From positions 58,047-122,046 of the forward strand of contig CANTFL010000334.1 of NCBI GenBank assembly GCA_947650285.1: 64,000 bases of DNA, read 5' to 3'. The translations under genes and the position numbers were made by a program. This document shows positions 36,573 through 50,700 of this stretch, piece after piece. Numbering within the stretch: position 1 is the stretch's first letter; each line of letters begins with the position of its first letter. The notes below the pieces were generated by a model. The model searched no databases. It saw only the letters and a list, made by a program, of their open reading frames with translations, and was not told where the DNA came from. The stretch comes from Hyaloperonospora brassicae (Eukaryota > Oomycota > Peronosporomycetes > Peronosporales > Peronosporaceae).

Positions 36573-36580
36573 CCTATAGA
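36573..36580. repeat. Right target-site duplication of the hAT element
   Basis: CCTATAGA, identical to 33,968-33,975. Confidence 0.92.
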
Positions 36581-39500
36581 CACACATTGTTACTATTTTT
36601 GACTCATTGTTTAATAAAAATATTTGATCGAATTGTTTTCATCCGTATATTAGGGTGCTCTGGAATATGTTAATCATTTTAACTCAAATACACATACTTC
36701 TGGGAAGAGTCGGTACGGTAGCCCTGCTTTTCAAAATCAATCTCATTATTTTGATAATTTATGCCACACGAAATAATTTGTGCCACAAAAATGGAATTTG
36801 AGCAAAGCCGTCCTAATCACCGATACAAATGTACCCTAACCTGGATCGCGCTAAATTTTTAGGATACTGTAAATTGTGTATTTAGAAATATGCCCCATTA
36901 CAAGTCAACCGATTTGGACCGCAACTTACCGTAGCTCTTCATTATAGGCGTTGCATGCCATACCACTATCTTTGAACATCTAGATCACAAGATTGGTATC
37001 TTTTTAAATGAACGGCTTATCCATTTTATGTCTATGGTCCAAGCCATTAATCAAATGCAACAAAGAACTTGATTGAACAGTTATTCGCGAGGTTGATCGC
37101 TATTTCAGTCGTTTCCTGCTCTTGCTCTTGCTGCACTATTTATTTCGTAGCTTTTGGGTAGAACAACCTATCCTCATGATTTCATAAGCGGGCGATACCG
37201 GTCTGAATTCGCGTATTCAGTCCTTTTAAATATTATACATGTCATTGTTTTCAACACATTAGACACAAATCTAATCGACGTCGTCAAGAATGGCACACTG
37301 CCACCGCCATGATATAGCTAAGCGTTGATGATGTTTATTCCCTCGAAATTATACTGAAGTCGATTCAGTCATTGCTGTTGCGATTCCGAATGCTTTTTAT
37401 TGCCGAGACGACTTATACATATTAGATGAATCGCTCTTGTGTTGTTGCGCAACGTTCTCTCACCTTCGAACCCGTCGTAAGGGCGCATTGCACCTTTTTT
37501 GTGTACTCGAGTCGATCCCTAGTGACCGTAAGTTAGATTGGTATCGACCGGGTAGATTTGACTCACACTCTCGCTTTTGCGTATCAGGAGCTTGAAGTGG
37601 GCTACATATTTATTTATGGATAGATTTGTCCAAACTTGATACTTCAATGCCTTTTTAAAGATCTTTAAAGCCGTCTTGTAATCTAGTACAGAATTTACCT
37701 AATTTATTTGCGCTCGACCTCAATTGAAAGGGTAGATTTTATTTTATCTCGCGCCAAGTATATAAAATTATATCAATCTTAAATATATTGCAATCGTCGT
37801 TCTCTGAAGACAAGAAGTGAAACGATTGACTCGGAAAAAGGTCGACGCGTACGCGGTTAACGTACATAAAAATTAATATTGATGATAGCTTAACAACCAG
37901 AACAGCAACTATACATTTAATTTGTACGGCAGAATGTAGTTGCCATGGTGTCACCTTTCCACTCATTAAAACTTTGTAAATGTCTTCCTAATGCGGAATA
38001 GGACTACTGGATCAAAAAATACCGGTGCGATTGCATAGCGTGGCCGACGCAAATTTTAAGCTACATGACCGAAGGTAAATATCAACTTTTCTTACTAATA
38101 TTAGTTTAACCAATAATGTTGCCAAATGTCATACCTTCGTCGTCTCATAACAAATACTGGAATACACGACTACCGTACCTTGTCCTCGTACTTGCGAATT
38201 CAAAATTTCAAAAATTGCGATGTATAATCTTCTACAGACATAATCTTCCGGTCGTAAATTTCGAAAAGAACTCTTTTTCAGTGGCATATGCTGTCATATT
38301 TACGCAACTTGTTATGTACAAAAAACTACCTTATCAGATATATTTAATCCAATTACGATCGTAAATTCTTCTTCCTATTCCCTTCCTACCAATCAGACTC
38401 CTATCGGAATTATCTGTTGCTCCAAATAAACACAATTCTTTTTATAAAGATTTATCTGGGCCTGAATTTGTCGTAATCGTCTTTTGCACCGATCGTCGGC
38501 ATATAGTGTCGGTATGGCTGTGCATTTGTACAATAAATTGCCTTTGCTTATATATTTGCCTCTTCTACGATGGCCAATCTCGTGTCGTTGGCCATTGCTC
38601 ACACTTAAGGGTCAAGCAAAACTGATCGCGGACTATAACTGCAATTGCCGTCTCGAGTTCTTCAATTCCGGTCGCGTATAGTCTGGCACTTACATATGCA
38701 ATATATTTGACCATGACGGGAATAGATCCAGCTGGCCTTTTCCCTGCAACTATTATAGCGGCTGCTATTGTGGATTTAAAATCGCAATACTTTTAGCGAT
38801 ATCGTTCCTGAACCAATACGAAAGTCTGGATGATATTAACAGAGTTCAGTTTGCAAGCAAATTATTTCTGCTCCAATAATTCGCGTACCTGTTCTACTAA
38901 CCATCGATCACGCGATTGGAAACGGCGCAACCTACTTTCTACATTAGCGACTAGGACCTTAACAAAGTTTAATTATATTTAATAAATTATGGTTTTGGGC
39001 TTTAAAAACAAAAGGTCCACAGAGACCTTAAGAAGAGCGCTCTTATATTGATACACTTTATCATCGCAATACGTCCTTTTTATAAAGCAAACCTAACTTA
39101 CTGCGTACGCGGTATTATGCAAAGGTTCAGCAGTCCAACATATTTTTTCACGGGGATGTTTGATCGTTATCATTCGACTTGATAAATCACGCATTTGTAT
39201 AGGACTGAATCGTACTAAGACAAGAGCGACTAATTGTACAAGAAAGATTTAAATGCGAGATAGCAATCATTCGGAAGCTGATGGAAAGAAAAACGTGACC
39301 GAACGCGGTGCAACAGATAATGTTTTCTCGCTAGGATAAAGTTTAAAAGCCATTTCGAACTGCAACTTGCATTCGCATCAAAGACATAATTTTCAATGCA
39401 CTATTTCAATGCGATGGCTTTACAGTTGAGCACATCAAATGTGTCGGCTCTCCTTGTTACAAGCGCGATAAGAATGCATAATTCTGTCTTCTTTGGTCGC

Positions 39501-40882
39501 GATGTCACTCTAATGTATGTGTGAATTTGATATTTGACTTGTTATATTGAGCGTGGAAAAAACAGTATAATTAATATATGCATAGCAAGATTGCGAGACG
39601 TCATTGGTCGACAAAACCATTTTGTGTCCTCCTGCGGCCCATGCCTACATGCGCTTACTATCGTGTCGGCACAAAACAACTGCCTAATCTATAATTGTAG
39701 CATAAGTCCTCGCTATATCACCTCAATATCCGACACTTCTGTCTTTTTTTCAAAAACCTTATCGAAATACGACGGTGCCTTGACCAATTCCAGAGTAATT
39801 TGAAATTCGACTTATTCCACAAGTTGCCCAATTCTTCATTAGGGGTACGATGTTGCGCTTCGTTTTTTCCTTTTCCCGAGGGCGAAGGATCGTCTATTTT
39901 TGATGACAAAGCACTTGCAGCCCAGTCTGACGTGAAATTGCTACCACGAAGCCGCAGGAATATTGCAAACTATCGCCCTCGACTAGATCGGATGCAAATA
40001 TAGTTTTCGCTACCACGTCTAGGCCCCGATCCCGATCTGGATCCTCTTCGTTGACAGCCGATCACGATCCCGTTTTGAATCCGGCGTCGAAGAAGCGGTC
40101 AGTAAAGCTGAAGAATCCATAAACATTTCTTAAAAGTCGCGAATACCAGTAATGATCTTTGCTTCTTTCATTGGCATATCATGTTATAGGTGTATATCGA
40201 GTCAAAATTTATTTATACATTCTCAATGCACAAGATCAATCATCGCCTGGTTTATTCCGCGAAGCCGGGATCGTGAGCCAGAATGAATCTTTACTCAGAT
40301 CGCCTTTTTGAATTTAGTTGTACGTTTCGTCTACCATCTAGTAACCAATATTATACAGAACCTACCTTATCTTAAGCAGCTCTATAATCGTTCACTTTCT
40401 GTGACTTCTAATTAAAGGGTAAAATCAAATGCCTTACGCGTTTTATAAGTTGCAGGGCTCATTTACCTCAGACATCAAGAATTATGAGCCGCAGCCTGAG
40501 GTCGACCGGCTCTCTACCTGAACACGTTTGAATATAAATCTGGAGTACTGTCGACTTGTCGCCGACGAAATTAATTCTTCACTCTTAGCCAGCGTTGGCC
40601 AATCCAGTCCTGTTTCTCCTTTGAATCAATCTTCAAGACCCGCAAAAGCTCTTCCTCTCACAAATTAAAGGCATGCATAATTTTGCCCGCGCAAAGAATT
40701 ACCTTGAGTGAAAAAGTGTCTTGTAGTTCAGATATCCTTCTCTGCATTACTTAGTAAAGATTGCTACACAGCAATGCTTGTTCAAGTTGCTCTAAGTCCT
40801 TCGCCTTGATTTTTTTCCAATAGAATTATTGTACCTTCATTCGATCTTATCCTTCGCCGCACTATAAACGTTAGTTAATTGA
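36581..40882. other. AT-rich tract, nothing recognised
   Basis: No coding motifs. A somewhat GC-richer stretch at 39,780-40,110 has an open frame of 67 codons on the plus strand (39,800-40,003) without recognisable features. It may be a remnant of something coding but I cannot name it. Confidence 0.5.
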
Positions 40883-41122
40883 CCTTTGGTTCGCCGACCG
40901 AAGTTTCGCTAATATTCGGTCGTTAAATTTCGTCTCGACATCGTTTAGATCTCCGACCTCCAGATCTCGGATCTATGGTTCGCTGAACCTCACTTCGCCC
41001 ACCTCTGGTTTGTAGCCTTCCCGTTATCTGACCTTCGTTTCTTTGACTGACATTTTCGAGCTTTTAAGTTGCCAACGATTACCTTGCCGACCTCCGATTT
41101 CCCGATACTCCGTTCGCTGATA
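40883..41122. repeat. Degenerate 15-bp minisatellite (about 16 units)
   Basis: Units such as GACCTTTGGTTCGCC, GACCGAAGTTTCGCT, GACCTCCGATTTCCC and GATACTCCGTTCGCT follow each other with a 14-15-bp period; consensus about GACCTCCGGTTCGCT. A 15-bp period would be five codons, but neither strand stays open across the array, so it is either non-coding or the relic of a repeat-bearing gene. It is GC-richer than its surroundings and is followed at once by an AT-only stretch. Confidence 0.6.
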
Positions 41123-41124
41123 GT

Positions 41125-41178
41125 TATATAGTTATAAATTTTTATGTATATACATATATACATATAAATTCATAAATA
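41125..41178. repeat. AT-only, self-complementary stretch
   Basis: Runs of TATGTATATACATATATACATA with flanking ATAAATTTTTATG and CATATAAATTCATAAAT allow foldback pairing. It lies directly after the 15-bp minisatellite. Simple-sequence DNA; no gene. Confidence 0.45.
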
Positions 41179-44100
41179 CACTTATCAATTTCAGATACTT
41201 AGATTGCATCTCGATCGCTCGTAAGTTTTTAGTTACCTGGTTACCTCGATAGCGCGCCTCGAGCTTGTTCTTATGTAGCTTATGGTATTTGCGTCGTGTT
41301 TGCCCGATTCGTTTTGCGAAATTTGTTATCGAGCAGCTATTTGATTTTTTAGGGCCTAAAAGGTGATCCTCTCCTGTACATATGTTGATAGAGGCCCTCC
41401 TCTAAACCTCACAATGAATTTTTTATTTCATGACCCTTTCTGTGATCCAGAAATTATATTTATGTAAAAAATGCAAAAATTGTGGCAGTCGATCAAGAAT
41501 TCTTCATCTAGAACATATTGTTGGAGGCGCTGGCGACCTTGTACTATAAGTGTAAGAATCGGGAAAGCCTTTCTTTATGTATTTGTTTTAGAAAAAGTAA
41601 ATACATAGGGAAAGATCCCAACAAACTAAATCTATCTGAGGTTTCGGCTAACCCGTAAACCGCGGCAATCGTCATGTGTACCACGATGGAAACCGATTCT
41701 TCAATTTAATTCCATTGAATTGATCTCGGACCGATGCTACTCAAACATCCATATGGTTTTTTCGTGTAAAGCCGTACTTACACAGTAAAAATATGAACAT
41801 GGTACTTAGGATGTAGATGCAAGAGGAAAATCATACCCATCTTGATCGCAATACTTTCGCAGCTTGATTTTTCGAGCCGTACCGTGCAACATTTAAATGC
41901 ATCCTATATAGGCCATAACTTACTCCACGATTGTTTTAATTATATCTACGTATTCTGTACGATCTTAATCACGAAACTGTAAAAAATCATGGTTGGATAT
42001 TGATTCCTCGTGTCGCTCAGCTTAGATTAATTATGACTTCTTACCATTTGATATGAAGCCAAGATTAATTTTATACGATCCTTGCACTCGACACTCGATG
42101 GAAGTTATAATCATTACCCTATAATGTGCAATTTTTGATAATTTTATCGCTTGTATACTCAGAGTTTTGCAAATCCTCGGAATCTTTAATAAAAATTCCT
42201 TTCTTTATACATATTCTTGCTCGCCCGATCGCGTTTTAGATTCTGCAACATGACAACACTATCTTTATACACCAAAAATATTATCAGAATTGGTATTTTT
42301 CGCTTCATATATACAAATATGTTTGATTAATCCTTGCTTTTAATCAAAATATAAAATCATTTAACACTTTTGATTGTCTTAACGTTATCGCCCTCCCAGA
42401 TATAATCCAGTAACACGGCTATTTGTAATAAAAGCGATCAGCCTCGTTTGTTGTATCCAATCGTTTGGCATGTTAAGCATTTTTGTACTTAATTCCAATT
42501 TATGATGTACAATACTAAAGTCACATTTTATATATATACAGCCACCCGATATTGACTCTCACGGCATAGTTACCGCAAAGTTGGCCACGTGAAATGATTG
42601 TTGCTACATTTACACCAGATTACGAGCATATTCGTTTTGAAAATGGTCCAAATATGCAAGCTTGCGATTCAAAATCGATCCTTTGAGGTTATAAATCAAT
42701 ATTTTTGCGTATTAAATTGACCTTATATAGCGATTGTTAAGTTCGGGAACAGCTTTCTATGCCTGCTTATATTAACATTGTCCTTGCCATCTCCACTTTT
42801 GCAACTTCACAGTGCGTCTTTTGGTGCTCCCATCTGTAAGTCTGTGCTAAGTGTTGATAGTGGATACCATCCTAGAAACGGTTTATTAAAGTATAATTGC
42901 AAAATCTTTAAAAAACCCTTGTAAACGATAAATTCAGTCGTTCGGCGTACTCTTATTCATTTTACTCCTCCAATAAAATGCCAGCCCATGAAACAATAGC
43001 GTCATAGTCTTATGATACGTACGAATTTTCATTGGTATAAGGACTGTATTTTATGGTTGCTCCCATTTCTAGCAAGCGGTCCATTTAATATAAAATTGTA
43101 CACACACAAATGTACAATTTTATTATAATTGAATCGTTTCCGCGGTTCGCAAAGCTCGCATAAATGTATAGAAACGGACAAAATTATTTATTTCGGCAAC
43201 ATTCGGTGCTATCTGTGACTCATTGCCGTTCCGACTACATATATTAAAAATATCTTCAGGGAATAATAGTTTTTTGATACCTCAACAATATGGAGGCGAC
43301 GCCGAGATATGAACCTTGCGGTAATTTGAGATAGACACGTAGCCTGTTACGTCTAGATCTTCTTCGTAATATTAAAAAAACATTACTAGTATTCAAATAA
43401 ACACACTCATTCAGCATTTTACAATCTGTTTAGAATCATCAGTAAATGCGGATCTTATCTTAATATTTTAATATGATTATAGAAATAGTTGGCAACGCTT
43501 CTCAATATTTTAAGGAAATGCTGCCGAAATTTTCGTTATAAAATGGGGAACGTCTATAGTAAAAAGTGTGCAGCGGCTCATGTCGATCTAGGGTTTATAA
43601 AATTTGAATTCTACTCGTATTCGTAGGCATTCTGTCCAAGCTCACATATTCAATATTGTGGCGGAGGAAGATTCACAAATTAAATGGGTCAATATTGACT
43701 CTTTCATGTCACCCTAAACTTCGACGATAAACGGACCACTTTGTTTTCGCGCGTCAAGCCTTTCTCACCTTGTGACCCGTTTACTGGTAGATCTGTACTC
43801 CTCTTTGTCGATTTTTGCTTATCCAAAGCTTACCTGTGGTTAGAATTAATATGTGGGGTCATTTAAGCGGAAAATATCTCGATTGATGTTTTGCTTTTTA
43901 AAAAATGGGTATGAATTTACCCGGATATATGAACACAATATATTTAATTTCTGTTTTAGATTTAAGTCGACTTATAAGTGATTTGATTGTATCGCATCTT
44001 GCACCTTATAATATTTATAAAGCTGCGTCCGATCGCAGCGGCATTATTTTTGTACAAGCTCGGCGTAGCTGGTTGAAGTCCGAAGAACATCACGCAATTT

Positions 44101-44569
44101 TAATAGAAAGACTGCTTGACGTCAACTGATAAAAAGTAAAGCAGGAACAGATGTGAACACACTTCTTCAATGGAATATATATTATCTGTCAAAAGTGTAA
44201 TAAATTAAACCTAGAACGTTTGAGTATGCATTTAAAAATTCTGCGGCGAACGCCCATTATGTATTTACATATCCGAGGTCAGCTATTTGTGTACTCTGAT
44301 TCTGACAAGCACTTAGTCTTGATCAGCAACTGTGATCGATCGACCTCGATCAGCACTAAGGTGGTGGAGTGCTCTCAGAAAGTGGTGGAGCAGGAGGTCG
44401 ACTGATAAAGAAATATAGAATTAACATCCCGGAAATAAAGATCTGACATGAAGGGGGTCGCTGAGGTGATGTGACATTTGTAAGAGAAGAAGAATCAGAA
44501 TTGGTGAAGGGGGATAAAAAGCATCACAACAATTGTACGGTAACGAAAGAAATCGTCCTTAGTCCCTAA
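41179..44569. other. AT-rich tract, nothing recognised apart from a small inverted repeat
   Basis: No open frame above 74 codons and no motif. Bases 41,376-41,430 resemble 31,455-31,512. The perfect inverted repeat at 43,090-43,123 is listed separately. A purine-rich stretch at about 44,440-44,530 resembles the lead-in of the other 20-21-bp minisatellite locus. Confidence 0.5.
43090..43123. repeat. Perfect 13-bp inverted repeat, 8-bp loop
   Basis: ATAAAATTGTACA (43,090-43,102) and TGTACAATTTTAT (43,111-43,123) are exact complements around the loop CACACAAA. It could be a hairpin terminator, a tiny foldback element or chance in AT-rich DNA. Confidence 0.45.
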
Positions 44570-44720
44570 TCGGAAAACCCGGTCTCTTGGGGTATACTCT
44601 GATCCCTTTGTGATGGACCAAATCCGTCATTGATAGACATCGGCCCCTCAATTCTAGGTCTTAGTCCTTCAGTGGTACCCGGTCTCTTAATAATAGATCT
44701 CATTTCTTCAAGGTCAAGGT
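44570..44720. repeat. Second locus of the 20-21-bp tandem repeat
   Basis: Units GGTCTCTTGGGGTATACTCT, GATCCCTTTGTGATGGACCA, GGCCCCTCAATTCTAGGTCT and GGTCTCTTAATAATAGATCT, 18-21 bp apart, share the GGTCYCTnAtnnTnGAC consensus with the array at 10,854-11,064 and have the same orientation. About eight units. Confidence 0.5.
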
Positions 44721-47700
44721 AACCTTTGCAATTACGAAAAAGATCCATGTCATTAGGCAAATATATGGTAAATAAGTTATCGTATAGTATTATACTATGT
44801 ACTACTCAATTTGGGATCGACGTGGCACGCATTTGGCGTACTTAAAGAAACTTATTTAGTATGTTTGCCTGTTCCGATCATAGGATATACCTTTCTTAAT
44901 ACGCCTTCCCTTAAGACTCGCTTTCGAGATTGGCCTCCCCTACGCATTGCTTATAAAATACGAAAGAACAGGTGGTATCCACCCCTGAGATACGCCACAA
45001 TAAAAGGCCGTGGGCGACAACCTTCCTAAGCATTTTCATTAAGCCCACTCTTGACCGAGTGGCTCAAGTTACCAGCTACTAGTCCACTAAGTAAAGCATA
45101 TACGCTTGGAGACCCCAGGAATATCAACTAAAGGCCGAAATATGCATTATTATATAAATTCTTTCAAAAAAGAGATCCGCCAACCGACGGGTACACAGGG
45201 TGAGTCTAGTTATGTACGAGGCGTCAGATTAACCCAACGTAAACTGGCAGTCTGACATAGTGAGCAATATAAAGTTCTAACAAAATGTTTGTGAACATGC
45301 TTTAAAACACTTAAAATCGATCAATCTTTACAGCACCTACGACCAACCTAAATCTTCATTTGGGATTTATCCGTCTTTGCATAAAGACTCTTACTCACTT
45401 TTTGGACAGTCTTGTCGTGTCTTTAGCGGGTCCAGATATTTTCCCGTTCATACCTTCATCCCAAATCATCCGTAAAAATACATTCAAAAGACCTTAGCAT
45501 CGCCTTTTTTCTGTAATGATATTTAGCAGACATAACTGGAGGATAACTGCACGGTGTACAGTCTTTTACGGCCAAATTTGCATCTACTGTGACTTCAACA
45601 CTTCTATTCTGACGCCTTTTGAACATCCACTTACATTTCAACTGTAGATGATGATTTTTAATTTCCATATCCCGGGTACTCAACCGATAATTCTCCCCCA
45701 CAGTAAACGGGAATGAAAAGTTAGACCTCTGATTATCGAATTCTTTAAATTTCGCGTTTAGGATCTACTCCGATGAAGGGTAAAATTTGGACGTGACCAA
45801 TTAATCTTATATACTTTTGCTTCGAGTGCCGGCAAGACATAGCGGACAAAAAATGATTGATCTGTATGGTGTTGCACCCATAAGAATTCGAGAACGGTAC
45901 CATCGGGAACAAACGAAAAGCTTGCAGAATTCGAAACAGCTTTTATTGTGTATAAAATTCAAAGTTGCAGCAATTTGCTGTACCGACTTAAACCCGCAAA
46001 AAAAACTAAGCAACTAACTTAGTAAAGGTACTAACAATTTATACAATCACGAGCAAACATGAAATTTTTGCGTTGCGAAATTTTTAGGTCACCGAGGCCG
46101 TCATAACAAGCCATCACATGTTTAGGTAGAGCGGTAATCGATCCAAAATGGTTTGGCATATGAAATTGCCACAACCAAAGAAATTGCGAATCGGGCAAAT
46201 TTACAGGTCCCAGAAATCAAATCAGATGTCGAAGATCTCTTCTCTCAGACTACATGTATAAGTCTTCTCGCAGAAGAGATAACTATCAACGCTCCAGATT
46301 GAACGCGATCACTTGATGCCCGGGATGTATGCTAAAAAATTACCTGGCGGTAAACCTTGTGTATCAAGATTCTAATCGCTATCGAATAATTATAAAATTA
46401 CTCGACTCAAACGCAAGCATTATTGATCATTTCGATATCAGAATTTGGTCACGTCTTAATATTGCATTATTGAGTCGAGATTGCTTACCGCTTCGTCATA
46501 AGGCCTTGTAAATTATACTGCAAACGAATTTTATCCTTCCTTTTACAGCTTCTTGACTTATGGATGCATCGCAGGTACACAGAGTAGTTACGTAGACTTC
46601 TGCAATCATCATCATTTTCTATATCCGACTAATTTTCCAGTGACATAAAAGTTTTCATTCTAAATCGATTCAATGTCTGTCTGGATAGATGATTTGTCGT
46701 CTCTGCGATATACTTACACTTGATTTCGTAGATTCAGTCGCTAACAGTATTGATTCACCCCATGTGTCTTACATACCTATATATGATGATTACATGTCTG
46801 GCATTTTTACCAACGTTTGCGCCATTTTCATTACATTTTTTGTACATTTAACGTGAATGCCTTCGATTCGTACAAAATGTATTCGATTCATAATAGGATT
46901 GCCGAGCTCGGTACGGTATCTATATAAATAACTTGAATAACCTTCATTCGGGTTATAGAAGTGGAACCTCCGAATCGTTCAGTCTCCGCCGTTTGTATTA
47001 TACGTGTACAATGGTATGTACATTACGCAATAAATATGACCAATGTATATATTTGCGACACTGCTTGGATAGCATTGTAGATTTTTTGGTACGTCCGGGA
47101 TTTTATCCATTAATAATGCATATTAAAAGTTGATTTGGTTGTGATCTCTAGACTTTGGACAATGGCGTGTACGATATACTACAATACAATTTAGAATGTT
47201 TCATGAATCTTGCGTAAGGTCGGCTTAATATTGCATTCCATCAAACCATTTTTAATGCTACAATTGCTAGCTAAACGTTACCTGGAACAACTGGTTGCCG
47301 TTTTCGATCTTAGTTTGATTTTATAAAATCGTTTACCGTACAACCACGAAGCCATTTGCCCCGTTTCACAAGAATATATACTATGTACTTGTCAATTAAT
47401 CACACTTCAGGAATTTATATGACCATTTTTACATCTTATAACAAATAAATTACGATCAATAAACCAGAAATGGTCAAACCTGCTACATAAATAGATCATT
47501 TGACATCTCATTTAGCAAGCGCTATATCTCCTTAATAAACGGCTGATAACGACGTTTATCTATACTTCAGACATATTCATATGACTATGCCAGCTAAGCA
47601 CCATTGTTGAACATGCTCGTCGAGCCTCGCGCCACCATATCCAGACGAAGCGCAACTTCGTATAGGTAAATGTCTCTCTCGTGCTTAGTTGTCATTTCTA

Positions 47701-50700
47701 TCGGATGTCGGTACAAACGTTGCAGTGGCTGTCGCTTTTAGTAATAGCTGTTTCGGTGCGAAATTTGCGACTCGGTATAATATTCACGACAATTGCTCAT
47801 TTTAATTGATAAGTTCCGTAAGGTTTAATATTTATCAAGTGATATGCTAACCATCTGTATAAGGGTACATCAATTGAGTGGGATTCGATTATACCTAGTG
47901 AAATACATCCGAATGGATTGATCGACTTTTATTGACCTATTATTGTCTTTGTTAATCACATCTACGCAACGGCTGGTAAGTTCAGGTATACAACCACAAT
48001 GGATGGGTACATGTCTTTTATGGTGCGGCTTTGGTACAAATTTATTTGAAAATGTACATTTTTTGTGCAGTTAATCTTCGGCCTCCCAGGAATATAACTA
48101 TTTGGTAATACTGATGTTTAATATATCACATTATGTATTAGTACGAAACGGTTTTGCTATCGCCGTAAACAACTGAGCAAACACCAGCCCCTAATTCTAT
48201 CAAAAATTGACACATTTTACGTTAAGTCATAGGATGCTCGTAGCATCTAAAAAATTAAATTTGTGCGTAAACATGAGCACATCAAGCTGTTTAACATACA
48301 TGTTGTTGGCCCTTTTATTGACGGCAATTATTTTTTATCTTGCAGACTATTCCTGCATAATAATTTTAGTTTTTTATTTAGTATTCTATATTTAATGCGG
48401 GTAATAATTTTTATGACACCTCGGGTTGTTTCTAGCCAATGGGCTAAGCACTATTATGTTATTATGACTTTATCTGAAAACAGATGCTTGGATCTGTAAA
48501 ATTGTCTGTGTGGAATATATTTGTCCCTTTTGAAGCACTCACATTCTTTTACCATTCGTAGGCGCCGCCAAAAACTACATAGGACGTATCATTTCTAATG
48601 TTCGGGTGGTAGATGTTCAATGTCGTTTATTAAAACCAAATTATGTTCCTTTCTACTTATCAGTAAATTATTAGTCTTCGATGCCCAGTTTTTCAATATC
48701 AGGGTCAAGTTTATATTGTCACTGCCGGTGTAGAAACCAGTACCAAAGTCTACCCCAATGACAGGCGGCTGTCTTTTTCCTGATTGCTACTTATACAATC
48801 GGCCTATTGAGCTAGGCTGTTTTCTAGTAGCTTATAAATTATTGTTTGTATACGCTATGGGCTCATCTACTTTGTAGTCCTACCCATAACCTCGTGAACA
48901 GCCCAATATTGTTTGTCCTGCTATCCAGGACGTATAAGAACGGTACGAAAAGTGGTGAGAATATCGAAAGGGTGAGCTAGGAAATTTACTCCCTCTATCA
49001 TACACTACCGCCGTTAAGACGCAACATGAACCTCAAATTATTGTACGAAAGTACACTAGACTAAAAGCGTTTTTTCTTGTTGAATCTGTCGGATCATCGA
49101 GGAAGGCCTGCACGCTTTGTTTTATGTAATTAAAATATCTGACGGAGACGGATTCTACATGACGACTTTTCATGGGTCTGTTCACGAGAAGTCAAGTTGA
49201 TTTGCTGTAGATTACGAACATTTGACACCCCAGGCACTGGTGTGGTTATAGTTGATTCCGCTAATCCTTACCTCGGTTGGTACCAGAATTTTCTGTCGAT
49301 TCAGCACCGGGGACAACTCTCATTAACTCGCCGTATATGAGTTTTTGTCCATTTTTTCGTTTTGTTTGAACAAGAAAACGTTTCGGAGAAACCCAAATCT
49401 TCAACAAAACTCGACCACGGATAATACAGAAGGCGGGAGCCATGACCTCAAATGAGGGTTCAAGGATTCAATAAAGATGCACTGGTGATATTTTTGATAA
49501 TTCGCATTTTATTTCTTATTTATGGAGAAGGACTTAGCATCCGAGCACAAAGTCATTTCCTTTCGCATAAGAAAAAAACAATCTTTGTTTACTCACGAAC
49601 CCGATCACATAATTTTTTTTACATTTTTGCACCTGTCAGGCTGGTTCGCAAAAGAATGGTAACTATAGCCATAAGTTATCCAATAGTTGTTGTTCTAGGA
49701 AAAACGCTGTTTGAAGCTTTCAGTATCGTTAAATCTACGACTATGTACCAGTTCTTCGTAGGCATTCTGGTTTTTGGTCTGTCTCGGGCTTCCACGACTC
49801 CATCATGATATCATGAATGCAGGAGTTATTAAGATTTAATACCTTATAATTTTTTGTCGAAACACTTCATGATGATTATCAATTTGTTTGCGTCAATGCA
49901 CATCAAGGGGAGGCAAAGAAAGTATCAAAATCGCAAAAACCGCGTCTAAATCAAGCGACCATTTATACAGCATCTTAATGAATCATATTATTCACCGTGG
50001 TCATAGCGGCTGATCCTGTAATACTTCTAGGTCGTTTGTGACAGATTAATTGAAGAAGATTACAAAGCGATGTCACCCCATTTAGATAAATAGACCCTAA
50101 TTAAAGCCTCGTAATTGGACACACACGTAATGCAGGTATATCCTGCCAGAAAAAAATATTTGCAATAATGTAGGAAAATTCTTTTCAGATTTTTGCGCGT
50201 CACGATCAATTAATCACTTAAGTGCTTGATGAAGCAGTGAAAAGGAGCTCGTATGAAGTACGATATCTTCAGGTTGACCCGAGGGTTTCTGAGTGACGTC
50301 ATTAAACTATTTCCTTTTATTCGGTAGGCGTAAATATTTACTGGCTCTGCGCATATATCATAACTGAACGATTTCGATTTGTCCAAACGATGACGCGTTT
50401 AATTTTTTTGCCAGTTTATGCACCCGTATGATACTTATCTCAATTACCGCTGGCATTTTTGCACCCTATAATATATTCGATACAGTGGTCGCGTTGTTAG
50501 TGAATGACAATGCATATTCCGATAAACATACACGTAATTTACCGAATATATTGCACACAAAACCTACCATGTTTTAGCCCGACACTCACCATAGCTTTTG
50601 ATGGTATCTGCGCTCTATTTTCTGGTATTTTATGATCGGTGCTCATTGTTTTTGTCATCATTAAATGAACCCATAGGTTATGTTTTTTTCTAAAAAATCC

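Noticed and set aside
45049..45125. tRNA-Ser-like start (TGACCGAGTGGCTCAA)
   Set aside because: One mismatch in the A box and no B box at the right distance; no cloverleaf could be drawn.
49452..49808. 118-codon frame, the longest in AT-rich DNA, partly hydrophobic
   Set aside because: No domain, no neighbours, AT-driven composition; such a length is possible by chance in 10 kb.
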